Assembly: GCF_007997215.1 (NCBI RefSeq)
Contig: NZ_VORW01000016.1
Location: 1 to 64,000, forward strand
DNA length: 64,000 nucleotides
DNA from: Algoriphagus aquimarinus
Lineage (GTDB): Bacteria > Bacteroidota > Bacteroidia > Cytophagales > Cyclobacteriaceae
Reading direction: 5' to 3'
Position numbers and translations under genes: made by a program
Shown here: piece after piece, positions 8,801-17,601 of the stretch
Position numbering within the stretch: position 1 is the first letter of the stretch
Layout of the letters: each line of letters starts with the position of its first letter
The notes under the pieces: generated by a model
The model's database searches: none
What the model was told of the DNA's origin: nothing
The model's input: only the letters and a program-made list of their open reading frames with translations

Positions 8801-9571
8801 CTACATTCTCGCGATAGTCATTCCTCCGTCCACGCAAATCACTTGTCCAGTGGAGTAGGGAAGATCACCTCTCACCAAGGTAGCAACCACTTTTCCAATG
8901 TCTTCTGGAACTCCCATTCGGGGTTCTAGCGTCATTCCGTTTTTCACACCTTGGTGGTAGGTTTCGCGAACTTTCTCAATCATATCTGTCTCTATCACGC
9001 CAGGTCGAATCTCATAAACCGGGATGTTAAACTCAGCCATTTTCACAGCCAAAACTTGAGATAGCATAGCCAATGAAGCCTTGGACATACAGTAAGAAGC
9101 CCGAGTCTTGGAGGCAACTGTGGCAGAAATAGATGTTACGTTGATTATTGAGATTTCAGAATCAGGCGTGGCTACTTTAAGTTCTGCCATCCATTTTGCG
9201 ATAGCTTGAGTCAGAAAGAAAGTGCCTTTTTGGTTGATGTTCATCAAGTGATCGAAATCGTCCTCTGTAATATCAAAAATATCAGATCTCGTTCTTGGAG
9301 CTACTCCAGCATTGTTTACCAATACGTCGATTTTGCCAAACTTAGCAATCATCCCTGAAATGATTGCTTCACGATCCTCGCTTGAAGCAATGTTCCCTTG
9401 AAGGTATTCTACCCGTACGCCAAATCCTTTCAATTCCTCCAAGGCTTCTCTTACACTCGCCTCTTCACGCACGCCATTTATTGCCAGATTAAAGCCTTCT
9501 TCAGCGAGTTTTTTTGCAATACCTAAACCTATCCCACGACTTCCGCCTGTGACTAATGCTACTCGACTCAT
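8801..9571 (-). CDS. SDR family oxidoreductase (3-ketoacyl-ACP reductase-like)
   Basis: A classical short-chain dehydrogenase with the cofactor motif TGGSRGIG (residues 8-15), NNAG (87-90), and the catalytic Ser147, Tyr160 and Lys164 in YCMSK. Generic annotation would be 3-ketoacyl-ACP reductase, but its position makes fatty acid synthesis unlikely: it is the last gene of a five-gene operon with a symporter, GH88 hydrolase and OYE-type flavoenzyme, and its start overlaps the OYE stop by four bases. A role in reducing or oxidising a sugar-derived ketone is more plausible (inference). Confidence 0.88.
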   Translation of the reverse strand: MSRVALVTGGSRGIGLGIAKKLAEEGFNLAINGVREEASVREALEELKGFGVRVEYLQGNIASSEDREAIISGMIAKFGKIDVLVNNAGVAPRTRSDIFDITEDDFDHLMNINQKGTFFLTQAIAKWMAELKVATPDSEISIINVTSISATVASKTRASYCMSKASLAMLSQVLAVKMAEFNIPVYEIRPGVIETDMIEKVRETYHQGVKNGMTLEPRMGVPEDIGKVVATLVRGDLPYSTGQVICVDGGMTIARM

Positions 9572-11013
9572 GATGCTTTGATCGTTTTAAGTGTTTCGTG
9601 TATTTCCATCTTTTTGTAAAAAGGATCAAGCGGGAAGCAGCCTGAAATCATTCCGTTTCTTGGTGCCGTAGTACAATCCGAGAACGTACGACAGATTTTA
9701 GCACGCTTCATCGGAGTTCCAGCCAATACATCCGCTGGCAATTCGGGATAGCTCAGCACCATCCTGCCTAAACCGATTGAATCTGCTTTTCCTGTTTCCA
9801 ATACATTTTGAGCCACATTTGGCAGCCATTCCTGCAAATAGGAGTAGGCTGATCCTACCGTGTAGAAACTTGGGAATGCTTTCTTTACTTCTGCCACCGC
9901 ATCGATCTGCCGAGCGACTCCATGCAAAGGGTCCTCTGGCGGCATGTAGCCATCTGATGGGGGAAAAAGTGCTGGCCGCTGAATGTGTGGGTTGTAATAA
10001 GGGCTGCCTGCAGTGGTGCAAAGCAATTCAATATCAAGTTTTTCTAGCTCTTTCAGGAACTCAAAAGACTCAGATAGATTCTCGCCTATGCCTGATTCAT
10101 TTCCTCCAAAAGCATACTTGTATGGACTTTCTGTGGCTGGGATTCCTGTTCCATCTGGGCCTTGCTTAAATGGCATCCAGTCGAAGATGCTCATGCGAAC
10201 ACCGATTTCCAGTCCTGACGCTTCTGCTCTGATTCCCGCTGTTATTTCTCGGATGAAGCGTGTTCTGTTTTCTATGGATTTGCCGTAATTTCCTTCACGA
10301 TCATAAGCACTCAGGAACTCATGTCCTAAATATCCATGGCAATGCTTGATGTCGACGAATTTGTATCCAGTCTTCTGTGCTCTAACTGCAGCGACCACAT
10401 ACGCATCAATCAACTCGGAAATCTCTCCATCCGTCATCAGCGGATAATCATCGGCAAGACCAAATTTCTTATTCAAAACCGGATGGGAATATAGAATCTT
10501 CGGCTCCATTTGAGTTTTGCTATTCGGTTTGCAAAACCTGCCTGAATGTGTGAGTTGCAGCCCTGTGAGCAAATCATCGGTGTTTCCAAAGGCAGCCTTG
10601 TGCTCAGTTTCTACCATTTTATACAACTCATCGAAATCACCGAGGTTTTGCTCATTGATCATGAGTTGATTAGGATTTGCTCTGCCAGCTGGCTGAACGG
10701 CTACGGCTTCACAACCCCAAAGTAATTTGGCTCCGCTGATCGCAAAGTTCTTCCAACGTCTTTTGGTGAGTTCGGTAGGTTTGCCATCAGTGGTACCATC
10801 CCAACCTTCCATCGGGAGGATGCAGAAGGCATTTCCTATCGTGTTGCCAGCTCGTGTGGTATGTGCTTTCGTAAAAGGAGAGTTTTCTCCAGTTTTTAAA
10901 TCTTCATCAAAACCCATGTTGATACCTTCTTTGGCAAGATGGTCACGAAGGTTTTCTCCTGTTTTCAGCTGGGCAACTCTGGGATATTGTGGTTTGTATT
11001 TTCCAGTGCTCAT
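9568..11013 (-). CDS. OYE-family NADH:flavin oxidoreductase
   Basis: An FMN-dependent TIM-barrel ene-reductase of the old yellow enzyme family, 481 residues, with the active-site region KHCHGYLGHEFLS, the following NRTRFIREI segment and a phosphate-binding loop near GLGRMVLSYP. The C-terminal part has three cysteines spaced C-x5-C-x11-C, resembling but not matching the four-Cys iron-sulfur cluster of 2,4-dienoyl-CoA reductase relatives; there is no second FAD/NADH domain. Its start overlaps the GH88 stop by four bases and its stop overlaps the SDR start by four, so it is translationally coupled. It may reduce a C=C bond conjugated to a carbonyl or carboxylate derived from the GH88 substrate (inference). 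Confidence 0.85.
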   Translation of the reverse strand: MSTGKYKPQYPRVAQLKTGENLRDHLAKEGINMGFDEDLKTGENSPFTKAHTTRAGNTIGNAFCILPMEGWDGTTDGKPTELTKRRWKNFAISGAKLLWGCEAVAVQPAGRANPNQLMINEQNLGDFDELYKMVETEHKAAFGNTDDLLTGLQLTHSGRFCKPNSKTQMEPKILYSHPVLNKKFGLADDYPLMTDGEISELIDAYVVAAVRAQKTGYKFVDIKHCHGYLGHEFLSAYDREGNYGKSIENRTRFIREITAGIRAEASGLEIGVRMSIFDWMPFKQGPDGTGIPATESPYKYAFGGNESGIGENLSESFEFLKELEKLDIELLCTTAGSPYYNPHIQRPALFPPSDGYMPPEDPLHGVARQIDAVAEVKKAFPSFYTVGSAYSYLQEWLPNVAQNVLETGKADSIGLGRMVLSYPELPADVLAGTPMKRAKICRTFSDCTTAPRNGMISGCFPLDPFYKKMEIHETLKTIKAS

Positions 11014-12389
11014 TTCCCTACACAGTTAAAGAAGCTGTAATAAGCATCACCTTTTTGCATGCGCTGCAGCAGCAATGCTAGTTCTCGGGCATGGTAATCA
11101 CCCCACATGCAAGATTCTCCGTATGGAGCTTTTGCAGGATCTGGGCGATGATCCCAGCCATTTGGCTGATGGTAAATAGAATGTAAAATCAATCCTTGGT
11201 GGGCTGGATCAGTTGACAAATAAGGATCGCTGAACAAAGCACTCGCGAGCTGCATGCCTGTCTGTATATATCGCTCGGAAGCTTCTTGATCAGTTGATTT
11301 CATCCAATTACCAATTCGGATAAAACCTTGCGCAGCGATACATGCTGCGGAAGAATCGATTGGCTCATGGGCATTGAATGGATCAGATTTCTCGTTCAAG
11401 TAATCTCCCATTTTGTGCAAGTTTGGCGCTCCTGTGTCCCAATATGGAATGCCATCAGTAGGGGTATTTGCCAGATAAAATTCAGCTGTAGCTTTTGCTG
11501 CTTCAGTAAGTTCTTTGATCAAGTCTTTTTTAGAAATGACCTCGGAATAATCGCTTTCATCGATTTGATCTAAAATCTCCAATGTTTCTCCCAAACCACA
11601 AATAGCCCAGGCCAGACCACGAGTCCAGGTGCTGAATCCTGTATAGCCTTGCTGAGAATTTGGGCAACGGTAATTTCCATCATTGGTGTTGAAGATGATT
11701 TCATGAGCCGTTCTACCAGAAATATCATAGGTATCTCTACCATTTCCGTAGTAAATCGAATAGCGAACTGTACTCAAAATATGCTGAATTGCTCGCTGAA
11801 TCAGTGAGATTCGCTTGTCATTTTCTCCTTGCAATACATGTCCCAATCCATGCGAAACGACCAAAGCTCTGCACGAGCGAATCGTGTCCACGAATAAGGA
11901 ATGTGGTCCATTGAAAGAATAAATGAAACCGCCTGATTGAGTTGGAGTCCAGCGCATGGCTTGCACAGCTCCGCTCACTTTCAGCGCAAGTTGATAGAAG
12001 TTTTTCTCCCAAGCAGCACCTTCGATTTTCCCCTCTTCGATCAGTCGAAGCAGATTTCCATAAGTACTGACATTGTTGAATCCATGGTCATGCACGCCAG
12101 TATGAGTGAGGTGCGGAGCCATTTTGTTCAAGGTTTTATCTCTGCCGATTTTCAAAAAATGCTCATCTCCCGTGGCGTCAAACTGGAGAATTGCCGAACC
12201 GTATTGGAATCCCTGAGTCCATTCCGTCCATCCGCGTGTGACATATTTCCCTTTTTCTGTGAAAACAGGCGCTCCATTCGCAGTGTCAAAGGATGTTTCT
12301 ATCAAGTTTATTTTTTCTCCAGAAAGCTCCCAAAAACGTTTGAGTTGAACTTCAAGATCATTTATGGAAAAATTAGGATTGAGTTGCAT
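11010..12389 (-). CDS. Glycoside hydrolase family 88 protein (unsaturated uronyl hydrolase-like)
   Basis: The alpha/alpha-barrel protein shows hallmarks of GH88: RGWTEWTQGFQYG, HDHGFNN with Asp101, FVDTIRS with Asp168, GYTGFSTWTRGLAWA, IPYWDTGAP, DSSAACIAA and a final MWGDYHARELALLL. Asp101 and Asp168 line up with the two conserved aspartates of the family. Known members hydrate and cleave delta-4,5-unsaturated uronic acids left by polysaccharide lyases. There is no signal peptide, so the oligosaccharide would be imported first, matching the symporter encoded just upstream (17-bp overlap). At 459 residues it is somewhat longer than the roughly 380 of classic members. Confidence 0.85.
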   Translation of the reverse strand: MQLNPNFSINDLEVQLKRFWELSGEKINLIETSFDTANGAPVFTEKGKYVTRGWTEWTQGFQYGSAILQFDATGDEHFLKIGRDKTLNKMAPHLTHTGVHDHGFNNVSTYGNLLRLIEEGKIEGAAWEKNFYQLALKVSGAVQAMRWTPTQSGGFIYSFNGPHSLFVDTIRSCRALVVSHGLGHVLQGENDKRISLIQRAIQHILSTVRYSIYYGNGRDTYDISGRTAHEIIFNTNDGNYRCPNSQQGYTGFSTWTRGLAWAICGLGETLEILDQIDESDYSEVISKKDLIKELTEAAKATAEFYLANTPTDGIPYWDTGAPNLHKMGDYLNEKSDPFNAHEPIDSSAACIAAQGFIRIGNWMKSTDQEASERYIQTGMQLASALFSDPYLSTDPAHQGLILHSIYHQPNGWDHRPDPAKAPYGESCMWGDYHARELALLLQRMQKGDAYYSFFNCVGK

Positions 12390-13791
12390 GTTGTTTCTTT
12401 TGAGTTTGAGAATGGGTGATCATAATGATAGCGGTGATCACAAATAAGGCTCCGTACATCAAGTAATCAATAGGTAATCCAGCTATTTTTCCCGGTACGA
12501 CTTCTAAAAGAGAAAGGATAAAAATGGCCAGGGCAATGGTAGAAAGTGCTATTAAGGATTGTGGAGGTTTAGTGAAAATCACTGCTCCTAACACTACCGG
12601 TGCGATCATAGATGTGCCGGTGAAACTCACACGAGCAAGCAAAACCAGTTCGTTACTCATATAAGTAGAGAATACAAGTACAATCAGCGAAAAGACCATG
12701 ATAGAAATCTTGGTGATACGCATATTGGTTTTGTCTGAGCCAGAAAGTAGAGATCTAAGTTCGGTGCCCAAAGCAAAAATCTGTGCATTTGTCGTAGAAA
12801 GGCAGGCGGCAAATAAACCGACTACTGCGAGTGCTGCAACCGGAACAGCCTGATCAAACAACAACGCATTTGTCAGGAAATCTGCGGTACTCGCATCAGG
12901 ATATTTGATCGCGCCATATAGGCCGATGAAGGCAGTAGGTAAGATGACCAACATGGCGAAAATGCCCACTGCATAAGCCATTCTATGCACGGATTTCAGG
13001 TTTTTCATTACCACCAAGCGCGTAGTGAATTGAGGTTGGGAAACTGGAATCAGCACAATTGCTATGGCTGAAGCGATCAGAAATGGGCTAGTGAAAAGCC
13101 CTTTCGGGCCAGGAAGCGTGAGTAAATCTGGATTTGTCGCTGATACTTTTTCTAATCCAGCTTCCAGTCCACCGCTCATTTGCAGGCAAGTCACGCCGAT
13201 AATCCAAATCACCGTGAGCATGATCACTCCTTGGATGGCGTCGCTATACACGATGGCTTTTAGCCCACCGATTTCTGAATAAATCAGCATGATGAAAACC
13301 AAAAGTGCTGACCAAGACCAGTAAGGAAGCATGTCAGGAAATGCCGCATCTAGAAAGATGGAGATTCCTCTGATCTGAATAGCCACATACGGAATCAAAA
13401 AGAGGAAGGCACTCGCGAATACTAAATAGCCAGCGAAGGAATTTCCATAGCAAGATTTCATCAATCCAGCGACGCCTTTATAGCCGTTTATACTCGCTCT
13501 TTTGCGCAGCGCAAATCCAAACCAAATCAAGAAAAAGACCATCAATGCATCTGATAATGCAAGGAAAATCCAAGCGCCTACGCCGTGAGTTCGGAAGAAA
13601 TCCGGCATTCCCATGAAGGTGAATGCAGAGAACAATGCTGCGGAGAAGGTCAGGAATCCTAATATCGTACCAATGTTTGAACCTGCGAAGATGAAATCGT
13701 CTGAGGTTCTTTCTTTACTATAGGAACGATAAGAAGCATAGCCGAGCATGGCTATAAATAGCGTGAAGAAAAATACTAACCATCCAATCAT
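12373..13791 (-). CDS. Sodium:solute symporter (SSS family)
   Basis: A 472-residue, highly hydrophobic inner-membrane transporter of the SSS family, with about 13 predicted membrane segments. The family-typical segments ALFSAFTFMGMPDFFR, the EIGGLKAIVYSDAIQG signature and a PVSQPQFTTR loop are present. It probably imports an organic acid or sugar acid with sodium. It lies between a small DUF3311-like membrane protein (four-base overlap) and the GH88 gene (17-base overlap), so the imported molecule is likely the GH88 substrate, such as an unsaturated uronide (inference). Confidence 0.9.
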   Translation of the reverse strand: MIGWLVFFFTLFIAMLGYASYRSYSKERTSDDFIFAGSNIGTILGFLTFSAALFSAFTFMGMPDFFRTHGVGAWIFLALSDALMVFFLIWFGFALRKRASINGYKGVAGLMKSCYGNSFAGYLVFASAFLFLIPYVAIQIRGISIFLDAAFPDMLPYWSWSALLVFIMLIYSEIGGLKAIVYSDAIQGVIMLTVIWIIGVTCLQMSGGLEAGLEKVSATNPDLLTLPGPKGLFTSPFLIASAIAIVLIPVSQPQFTTRLVVMKNLKSVHRMAYAVGIFAMLVILPTAFIGLYGAIKYPDASTADFLTNALLFDQAVPVAALAVVGLFAACLSTTNAQIFALGTELRSLLSGSDKTNMRITKISIMVFSLIVLVFSTYMSNELVLLARVSFTGTSMIAPVVLGAVIFTKPPQSLIALSTIALAIFILSLLEVVPGKIAGLPIDYLMYGALFVITAIIMITHSQTQKKQHATQS

Positions 13792-14000
13792 TGCTTCTTC
13801 GGGTCTTCAAATGGAAAAACTTTTGAGCCTATGAAGGTTGCAAATACTACAAGTAGGGTGACAAGGAAGCCTGTCCAAAATACGAATGGCACTTTTGCCA
13901 AGATGGGCTCAAGTTTTCCTTCTCTGAAAACAAAAAGATAAGAGCATACGGTCATGACAATCACAGCAAGCACCAGTGTTTTCCATTGTTTGGATTTCAT
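13788..14000 (-). CDS. Small DUF3311-like membrane protein, symporter partner
   Basis: A 70-residue protein with two membrane segments (about residues 9-26 and 37-60) and a charged C-terminal tail. Short proteins of this kind (DUF3311 and similar) are often encoded immediately in front of SSS permeases and may act as a small subunit or chaperone. Its stop overlaps the symporter start by four bases. It is the first gene of the operon and is preceded by the 69-bp upstream element at 14023-14091. Confidence 0.7.
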   Translation of the reverse strand: MKSKQWKTLVLAVIVMTVCSYLFVFREGKLEPILAKVPFVFWTGFLVTLLVVFATFIGSKVFPFEDPKKQ

Positions 14001-14022
14001 ATGTTTATAATTGTTTTTTACC

Positions 14023-14091
14023 GGTCATATGGAATCTCGCATGCACTGTAATCATCCCAGTGTGTGACTTTGTAGTTATGCTCGATTTCAT
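14023..14091 (-). promoter_or_regulatory. Block-conserved 5' element, copy A (symporter/GH88 operon)
   Basis: These 69 bases align without gaps to 28869-28937, upstream of lutA, with 51 of 69 identities concentrated in blocks: a 15-base outer block fully identical, GTCAC identical, a ten-base block with one difference, and an 18-base block with one difference, separated by almost unrelated spacers of identical length. The two outer blocks are imperfect inverted repeats of each other (9 of 12). It ends 22 bases before the DUF3311 start codon. It could be an RNA leader closed by the outer blocks or an array of protein-binding sites. No known riboswitch family was recognised. Confidence 0.7.
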
Positions 14092-14300
14092 GTTTATGGT
14101 TTAAGGTTATTTTGGATAATTTGGGTTTTACCTAAAAATGATTCTAAGTATGGCTTAAAATAGCAATTATCTTTTTCAATTCTAACCTGTAGGATGCTCT
14201 CTTAGTTATTTTGTTACGAAATGGATTTCATGGATTTGCGCAAGTTTTGCTTTTGGCAAAGGGTAGGTAGTTCTAAAAAATAATGTCTCAGTCATTAAAT

Positions 14301-14349
14301 AAAATCCCCCTAGCCCCCTTTGTCAAAGAGGGAATTGCCAAACTTGAAC
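14301..14349. repeat. Dispersed C/G-tract hairpin repeat, copy 1
   Basis: A run starting ATCCCCCTAG, then CCCCCTTT, a short loop, AAAGAGGGAATTGCCAAA and TTGAAC. It closely matches 17814-17862 in the same orientation. Both copies lie about 50-65 bases beyond the stop codon of a minus-strand gene and can fold into a hairpin, so they may act as terminators. Confidence 0.65.
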
Positions 14350-14414
14350 TTCAGAAATTGATGCTTAAAGTCAAATTACAAAACTTGTGACTTGCTACTC
14401 TATACTTTCGAAGT

Positions 14415-16715
14415 TCAACCAGCTTTCTCCACACTCACTCGGACTGACTTACTGATAGGAGTATTACTTTTGTCAGCGTACTCCTGGATGGGAATTAATG
14501 GATTTGTCTCTGGGAAATAGGCCGCTAGATTGCCTTTTGGAATTTGGTAGGGGATGACTAAAAACTGGAAAACTTTTCGCTCTTGTCCATCATAATTGCT
14601 CATGATATTGACCACGTCCATTTTCTTGAGATTCTCCCGAGCCATGTCAGATTCATTCATAAAGAGAACCCGGCGTTCATTGTGAATACCTCTATACCGA
14701 TCATTAAGGCCATAAATGGTGGTGTTGAACTGATCGTGAGAGCGGATACTCATCAGCAGATATTCGTTTTCTTTTAGGTTGTGGAAAGGAAGTTCAGTAT
14801 TGCTGAACTGGGCTCTTTGGTTCGGAAGTTTGCTAAAATCCAGCTCTCGCACATTGTTTGGGAGATAGTATCCAGAACCTTTAGATTTTGTATTCATGTC
14901 CTTGAATCCAGTGATCACTTCGCCTAATTTCTCTCGGAGCAATTCATAATCCGATCCCAGCAACTTCCATTTTACAGGGTGATTTCCTTTGAAATATGCA
15001 GAAGCAATTCCAGCTACTATCTCGGGTTCGCTTTTGATATCGTCAGAGATAGGTTCAAGAAAGCCCTTGGATTGGTGAACTATCCCCATGCTGTTTTCCA
15101 CGGTGAAATGCCTTTGTTGTCCGTCCTTAAAATCCTTTTCAGATCTTCCAAGGGTCGGTAAAATCAAAGCTGTCTTACCAGTGATCAAATGACTACGGTT
15201 AAGTTTGGTGCTGATCTGAACGGTGAGGTCACAGTTCTGAAGTGCTTTGGCTGTATATTCTGTGTCGGAAGCGGCGGATACAAAGTTGCCACCCAAGCCA
15301 ATAAAGATTTTAGCTTTCCCTTCATGCATGGCAGGAATTGCTTTGACAACATCTACTCCCTCATGATCTGGAGCGTCGAAACCAAATGTTTTTTTGATGG
15401 CTGCATTCAGCTCTTTGGATACATAGTGCATTATGCCCACGGTTCGATCTCCTTGCACATTGCTGTGTCCGCGAACGGGGCAGGTACCTGCTCCAGATTT
15501 ACCGAGGCTTCCTTTCAGCAAAAGTAGATTAACACATTCTTTGATATTGTTGACACCATTTTTATGCTGCGTAAGTCCCATAGCCCAGCAGATGATGATT
15601 TTATTTTTCTTGGCTAAAAGAGCTACTGCTTCGTCAATCAATTTCTCATCTACGCCACATAGTTCTAGTAATTCCTGTTCGGTATGTGTGTCTAGATGTG
15701 CTAAAAGTGATTCGAACCCTTCAGTGTACTTCTCGATAAATTCATGATCAAATACCTTCCTGTCAGCCTTATCCAATAGGGCTAATTTTTTCTCAATCAG
15801 TTTTAAAAGTGCGACATCCTGATTGATTTTTACCTGAAGATAGATATCTGTCAATCCGTGGCCATTGAGTAGCATTCCGTTTATTTCCTGAGGATTACGA
15901 AACCGTATTAGTCCCGCCTCTTGAAGAGGATTTATACTAATTATTTTACCTCCATTACTTTTGCATTTTTCTAGCGCTGAAAGCATTCTTGGATGGTTTG
16001 TTCCGGGATTTTGTCCGATGACCATCACCACTTCAGCTTTGTCAAAATCCTCCAGTTTCACTGATCCCTTGCCTATTCCCAGCGTTTCAGAAAGTCCAAT
16101 TCCGCTGGATTCGTGGCACATATTGGAGCAGTCGGGCATATTGTTCGTACCAAAAGCTCTAGCAAAAAGTCCGTATAGAAATGCAGCTTCATTGCTTGAT
16201 CTTCCTGAAGTGTAGAATATTGCCTGATTGGGATTTTCAAGCTCACGAAGATGATTTGCAATCACCCTAAATGCTTCTTCCCAAGTGCATTCCTCGTAAT
16301 GATTAGAATCTGGCTTTAGGATCATAGGAGCTACCAGTCGACCGCTTTTTCCGATTTTGTAATCTGACCAGCGGGAGATTTCCTGCACGGAATAATTTGA
16401 AAAGAAGGCATTGTCCACGATCTGGTTAGTTGCTTCTTCAGCCAGTGCTTTGGCTCCGTTTTCGCAGTATTCCCCCAGTTTGGATCGGTGGTCAGGATCT
16501 GGCCATGCGCATCCCGGACAGTCAAAACCATCCAATTGATTCATATGTGAAAGAGTCTTGATAGCTCTTATTGCCCCCATTTCCTTAAACGTATGCTGCA
16601 AAGCCACCTTCACCGCAGTCAAGCCGGCGGCATAAATTGCAGGAGTTTTTAGAGTTATTCCTGTAAACTCTTTGGAGCTTTGAGTTTGAATATTCTTTCG
16701 TCTGGATGCGGACAT
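14415..16715 (-). CDS. FdhF/YdeP family molybdopterin oxidoreductase
   Basis: A large molybdoenzyme (766 residues) of the group related to formate dehydrogenase H and E. coli YdeP. Seen: the N-terminal DCPGCAWPD motif with Cys66 and Cys69 that typifies this branch, DCSNMCHESSG near residue 195, the molybdopterin-guanine-dinucleotide binding segments VMVIGQNPGTNHPRM and GKSGAGTCPVRGHSNVQGD, and a C-terminal dinucleotide-binding domain with LMSIRSHDQFNTTIYG. There is no Tat signal, so it is cytoplasmic. The electron donor is uncertain; formate is not established for this branch. No fdhD or partner subunit is adjacent. Confidence 0.88.
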   Translation of the reverse strand: MSASRRKNIQTQSSKEFTGITLKTPAIYAAGLTAVKVALQHTFKEMGAIRAIKTLSHMNQLDGFDCPGCAWPDPDHRSKLGEYCENGAKALAEEATNQIVDNAFFSNYSVQEISRWSDYKIGKSGRLVAPMILKPDSNHYEECTWEEAFRVIANHLRELENPNQAIFYTSGRSSNEAAFLYGLFARAFGTNNMPDCSNMCHESSGIGLSETLGIGKGSVKLEDFDKAEVVMVIGQNPGTNHPRMLSALEKCKSNGGKIISINPLQEAGLIRFRNPQEINGMLLNGHGLTDIYLQVKINQDVALLKLIEKKLALLDKADRKVFDHEFIEKYTEGFESLLAHLDTHTEQELLELCGVDEKLIDEAVALLAKKNKIIICWAMGLTQHKNGVNNIKECVNLLLLKGSLGKSGAGTCPVRGHSNVQGDRTVGIMHYVSKELNAAIKKTFGFDAPDHEGVDVVKAIPAMHEGKAKIFIGLGGNFVSAASDTEYTAKALQNCDLTVQISTKLNRSHLITGKTALILPTLGRSEKDFKDGQQRHFTVENSMGIVHQSKGFLEPISDDIKSEPEIVAGIASAYFKGNHPVKWKLLGSDYELLREKLGEVITGFKDMNTKSKGSGYYLPNNVRELDFSKLPNQRAQFSNTELPFHNLKENEYLLMSIRSHDQFNTTIYGLNDRYRGIHNERRVLFMNESDMARENLKKMDVVNIMSNYDGQERKVFQFLVIPYQIPKGNLAAYFPETNPLIPIQEYADKSNTPISKSVRVSVEKAG

Positions 16716-16917
16716 GAAATTGTTTTTTGCGACCTCGTTTACTTAAAGTTAAAGAAATAATAATGCTTAAATGTTTACGATACAGGTGATTTTCCAATTG
16801 GCTACTATTCCAGAATATCCCCTGGCTGGCGGTCCAGTACTTTGAAAATTGTCTCTAATAGGCTAAAAATGACTGCTTTTTCCAGATTGAATTTTAACTG
16901 TCGAGGGGCAAAATAAA

Positions 16918-16949
16918 AAAGCGGATTGAGTGCTAACCCAATCCGCTTT
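16918..16949 (-). terminator. Rho-independent terminator after the nitroreductase
   Basis: An 11-bp perfect stem (16918-16928 with 16939-16949) with a ten-base loop; read on the minus strand it is followed by a run of T. It lies 22 bases beyond the nitroreductase stop. Confidence 0.85.
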
Positions 16950-16971
16950 GTATCTGTTGAAATTGTTTCAG

Positions 16972-17601
16972 TTAGATAACTGTTACAAACTTCTCTTTTG
17001 GAGTACGTACTTTTTTCATGTTGACCAACCAGTCACCTTCTTCATTTCTGTAGCCAAGTGGCAGCACCACTACACTTCGAAGTCCTTTGGATTTTAGATC
17101 CAAAATCTCATCCAATGCGGCAGGGTCAAAACCTTCCATAGGAGTGGAGTCCACTTCCTGCTCAGCTGCCGCGATCAATGCTGTGCCTAAAGCGATATAA
17201 GCTTGCTTTGCTGCGTGAGTGAAGTTTTCTTCTTCACTCTTCGCCGTATAGCTTGTTAAAAGCATGTTGCGATAATCATCCGTGACAGAGTCTGGAAGAT
17301 TTCTCTGTTCGTTGTTGTATTTGAAAACACCATTGATGCGTTCAGGAGTATAATTTTCCCAAGCTGCAAACACAAGTACATGCGATGCATCAGTGATTTG
17401 GCTTTGATTCCAAGCAATAGGCTTGATTTTTTCCTTTACTTCTTGATCAGTGATTACCAAAATTTCATAAGGCTGCAATCCTGAGGAAGAAGCTGAAAGT
17501 CTAATAGCATCTAGGATGTAATCTACTTTTTCTTGTGGAACAGGAGTTCCGTTCATTGATTTGGTGGCATATCGCCAATTCAAATTTTCTAATACTTGCA
17601 T
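16972..17601 (-). CDS. Nitroreductase family NAD(P)H oxidoreductase (NfsB-like)
   Basis: An FMN-dependent nitroreductase-fold enzyme of about the usual size (209 residues). It has the N-terminal WRYATKSMNG segment that binds FMN phosphate, SASSSGLQPYEILV near residue 40, a central AAKQAYIALGTALIAAAEQ helix and GLRSVVVLPLGYR near the end. Family members reduce nitro compounds and quinones; a physiological substrate cannot be stated. It appears to be a single-gene unit with its own terminator. Confidence 0.88.
   Translation of the reverse strand: MQVLENLNWRYATKSMNGTPVPQEKVDYILDAIRLSASSSGLQPYEILVITDQEVKEKIKPIAWNQSQITDASHVLVFAAWENYTPERINGVFKYNNEQRNLPDSVTDDYRNMLLTSYTAKSEEENFTHAAKQAYIALGTALIAAAEQEVDSTPMEGFDPAALDEILDLKSKGLRSVVVLPLGYRNEEGDWLVNMKKVRTPKEKFVTVI

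Larger units (their letters stand above)
14001..14414. other. Gene-free region with a conserved leader element and a dispersed repeat
   Basis: No gene is seen in these 414 bases. They contain the block-conserved element at 14023-14091, placed just in front of the DUF3311/symporter operon, and a C/G-rich dispersed repeat at 14301-14349 behind the molybdoenzyme gene. Confidence 0.7.
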
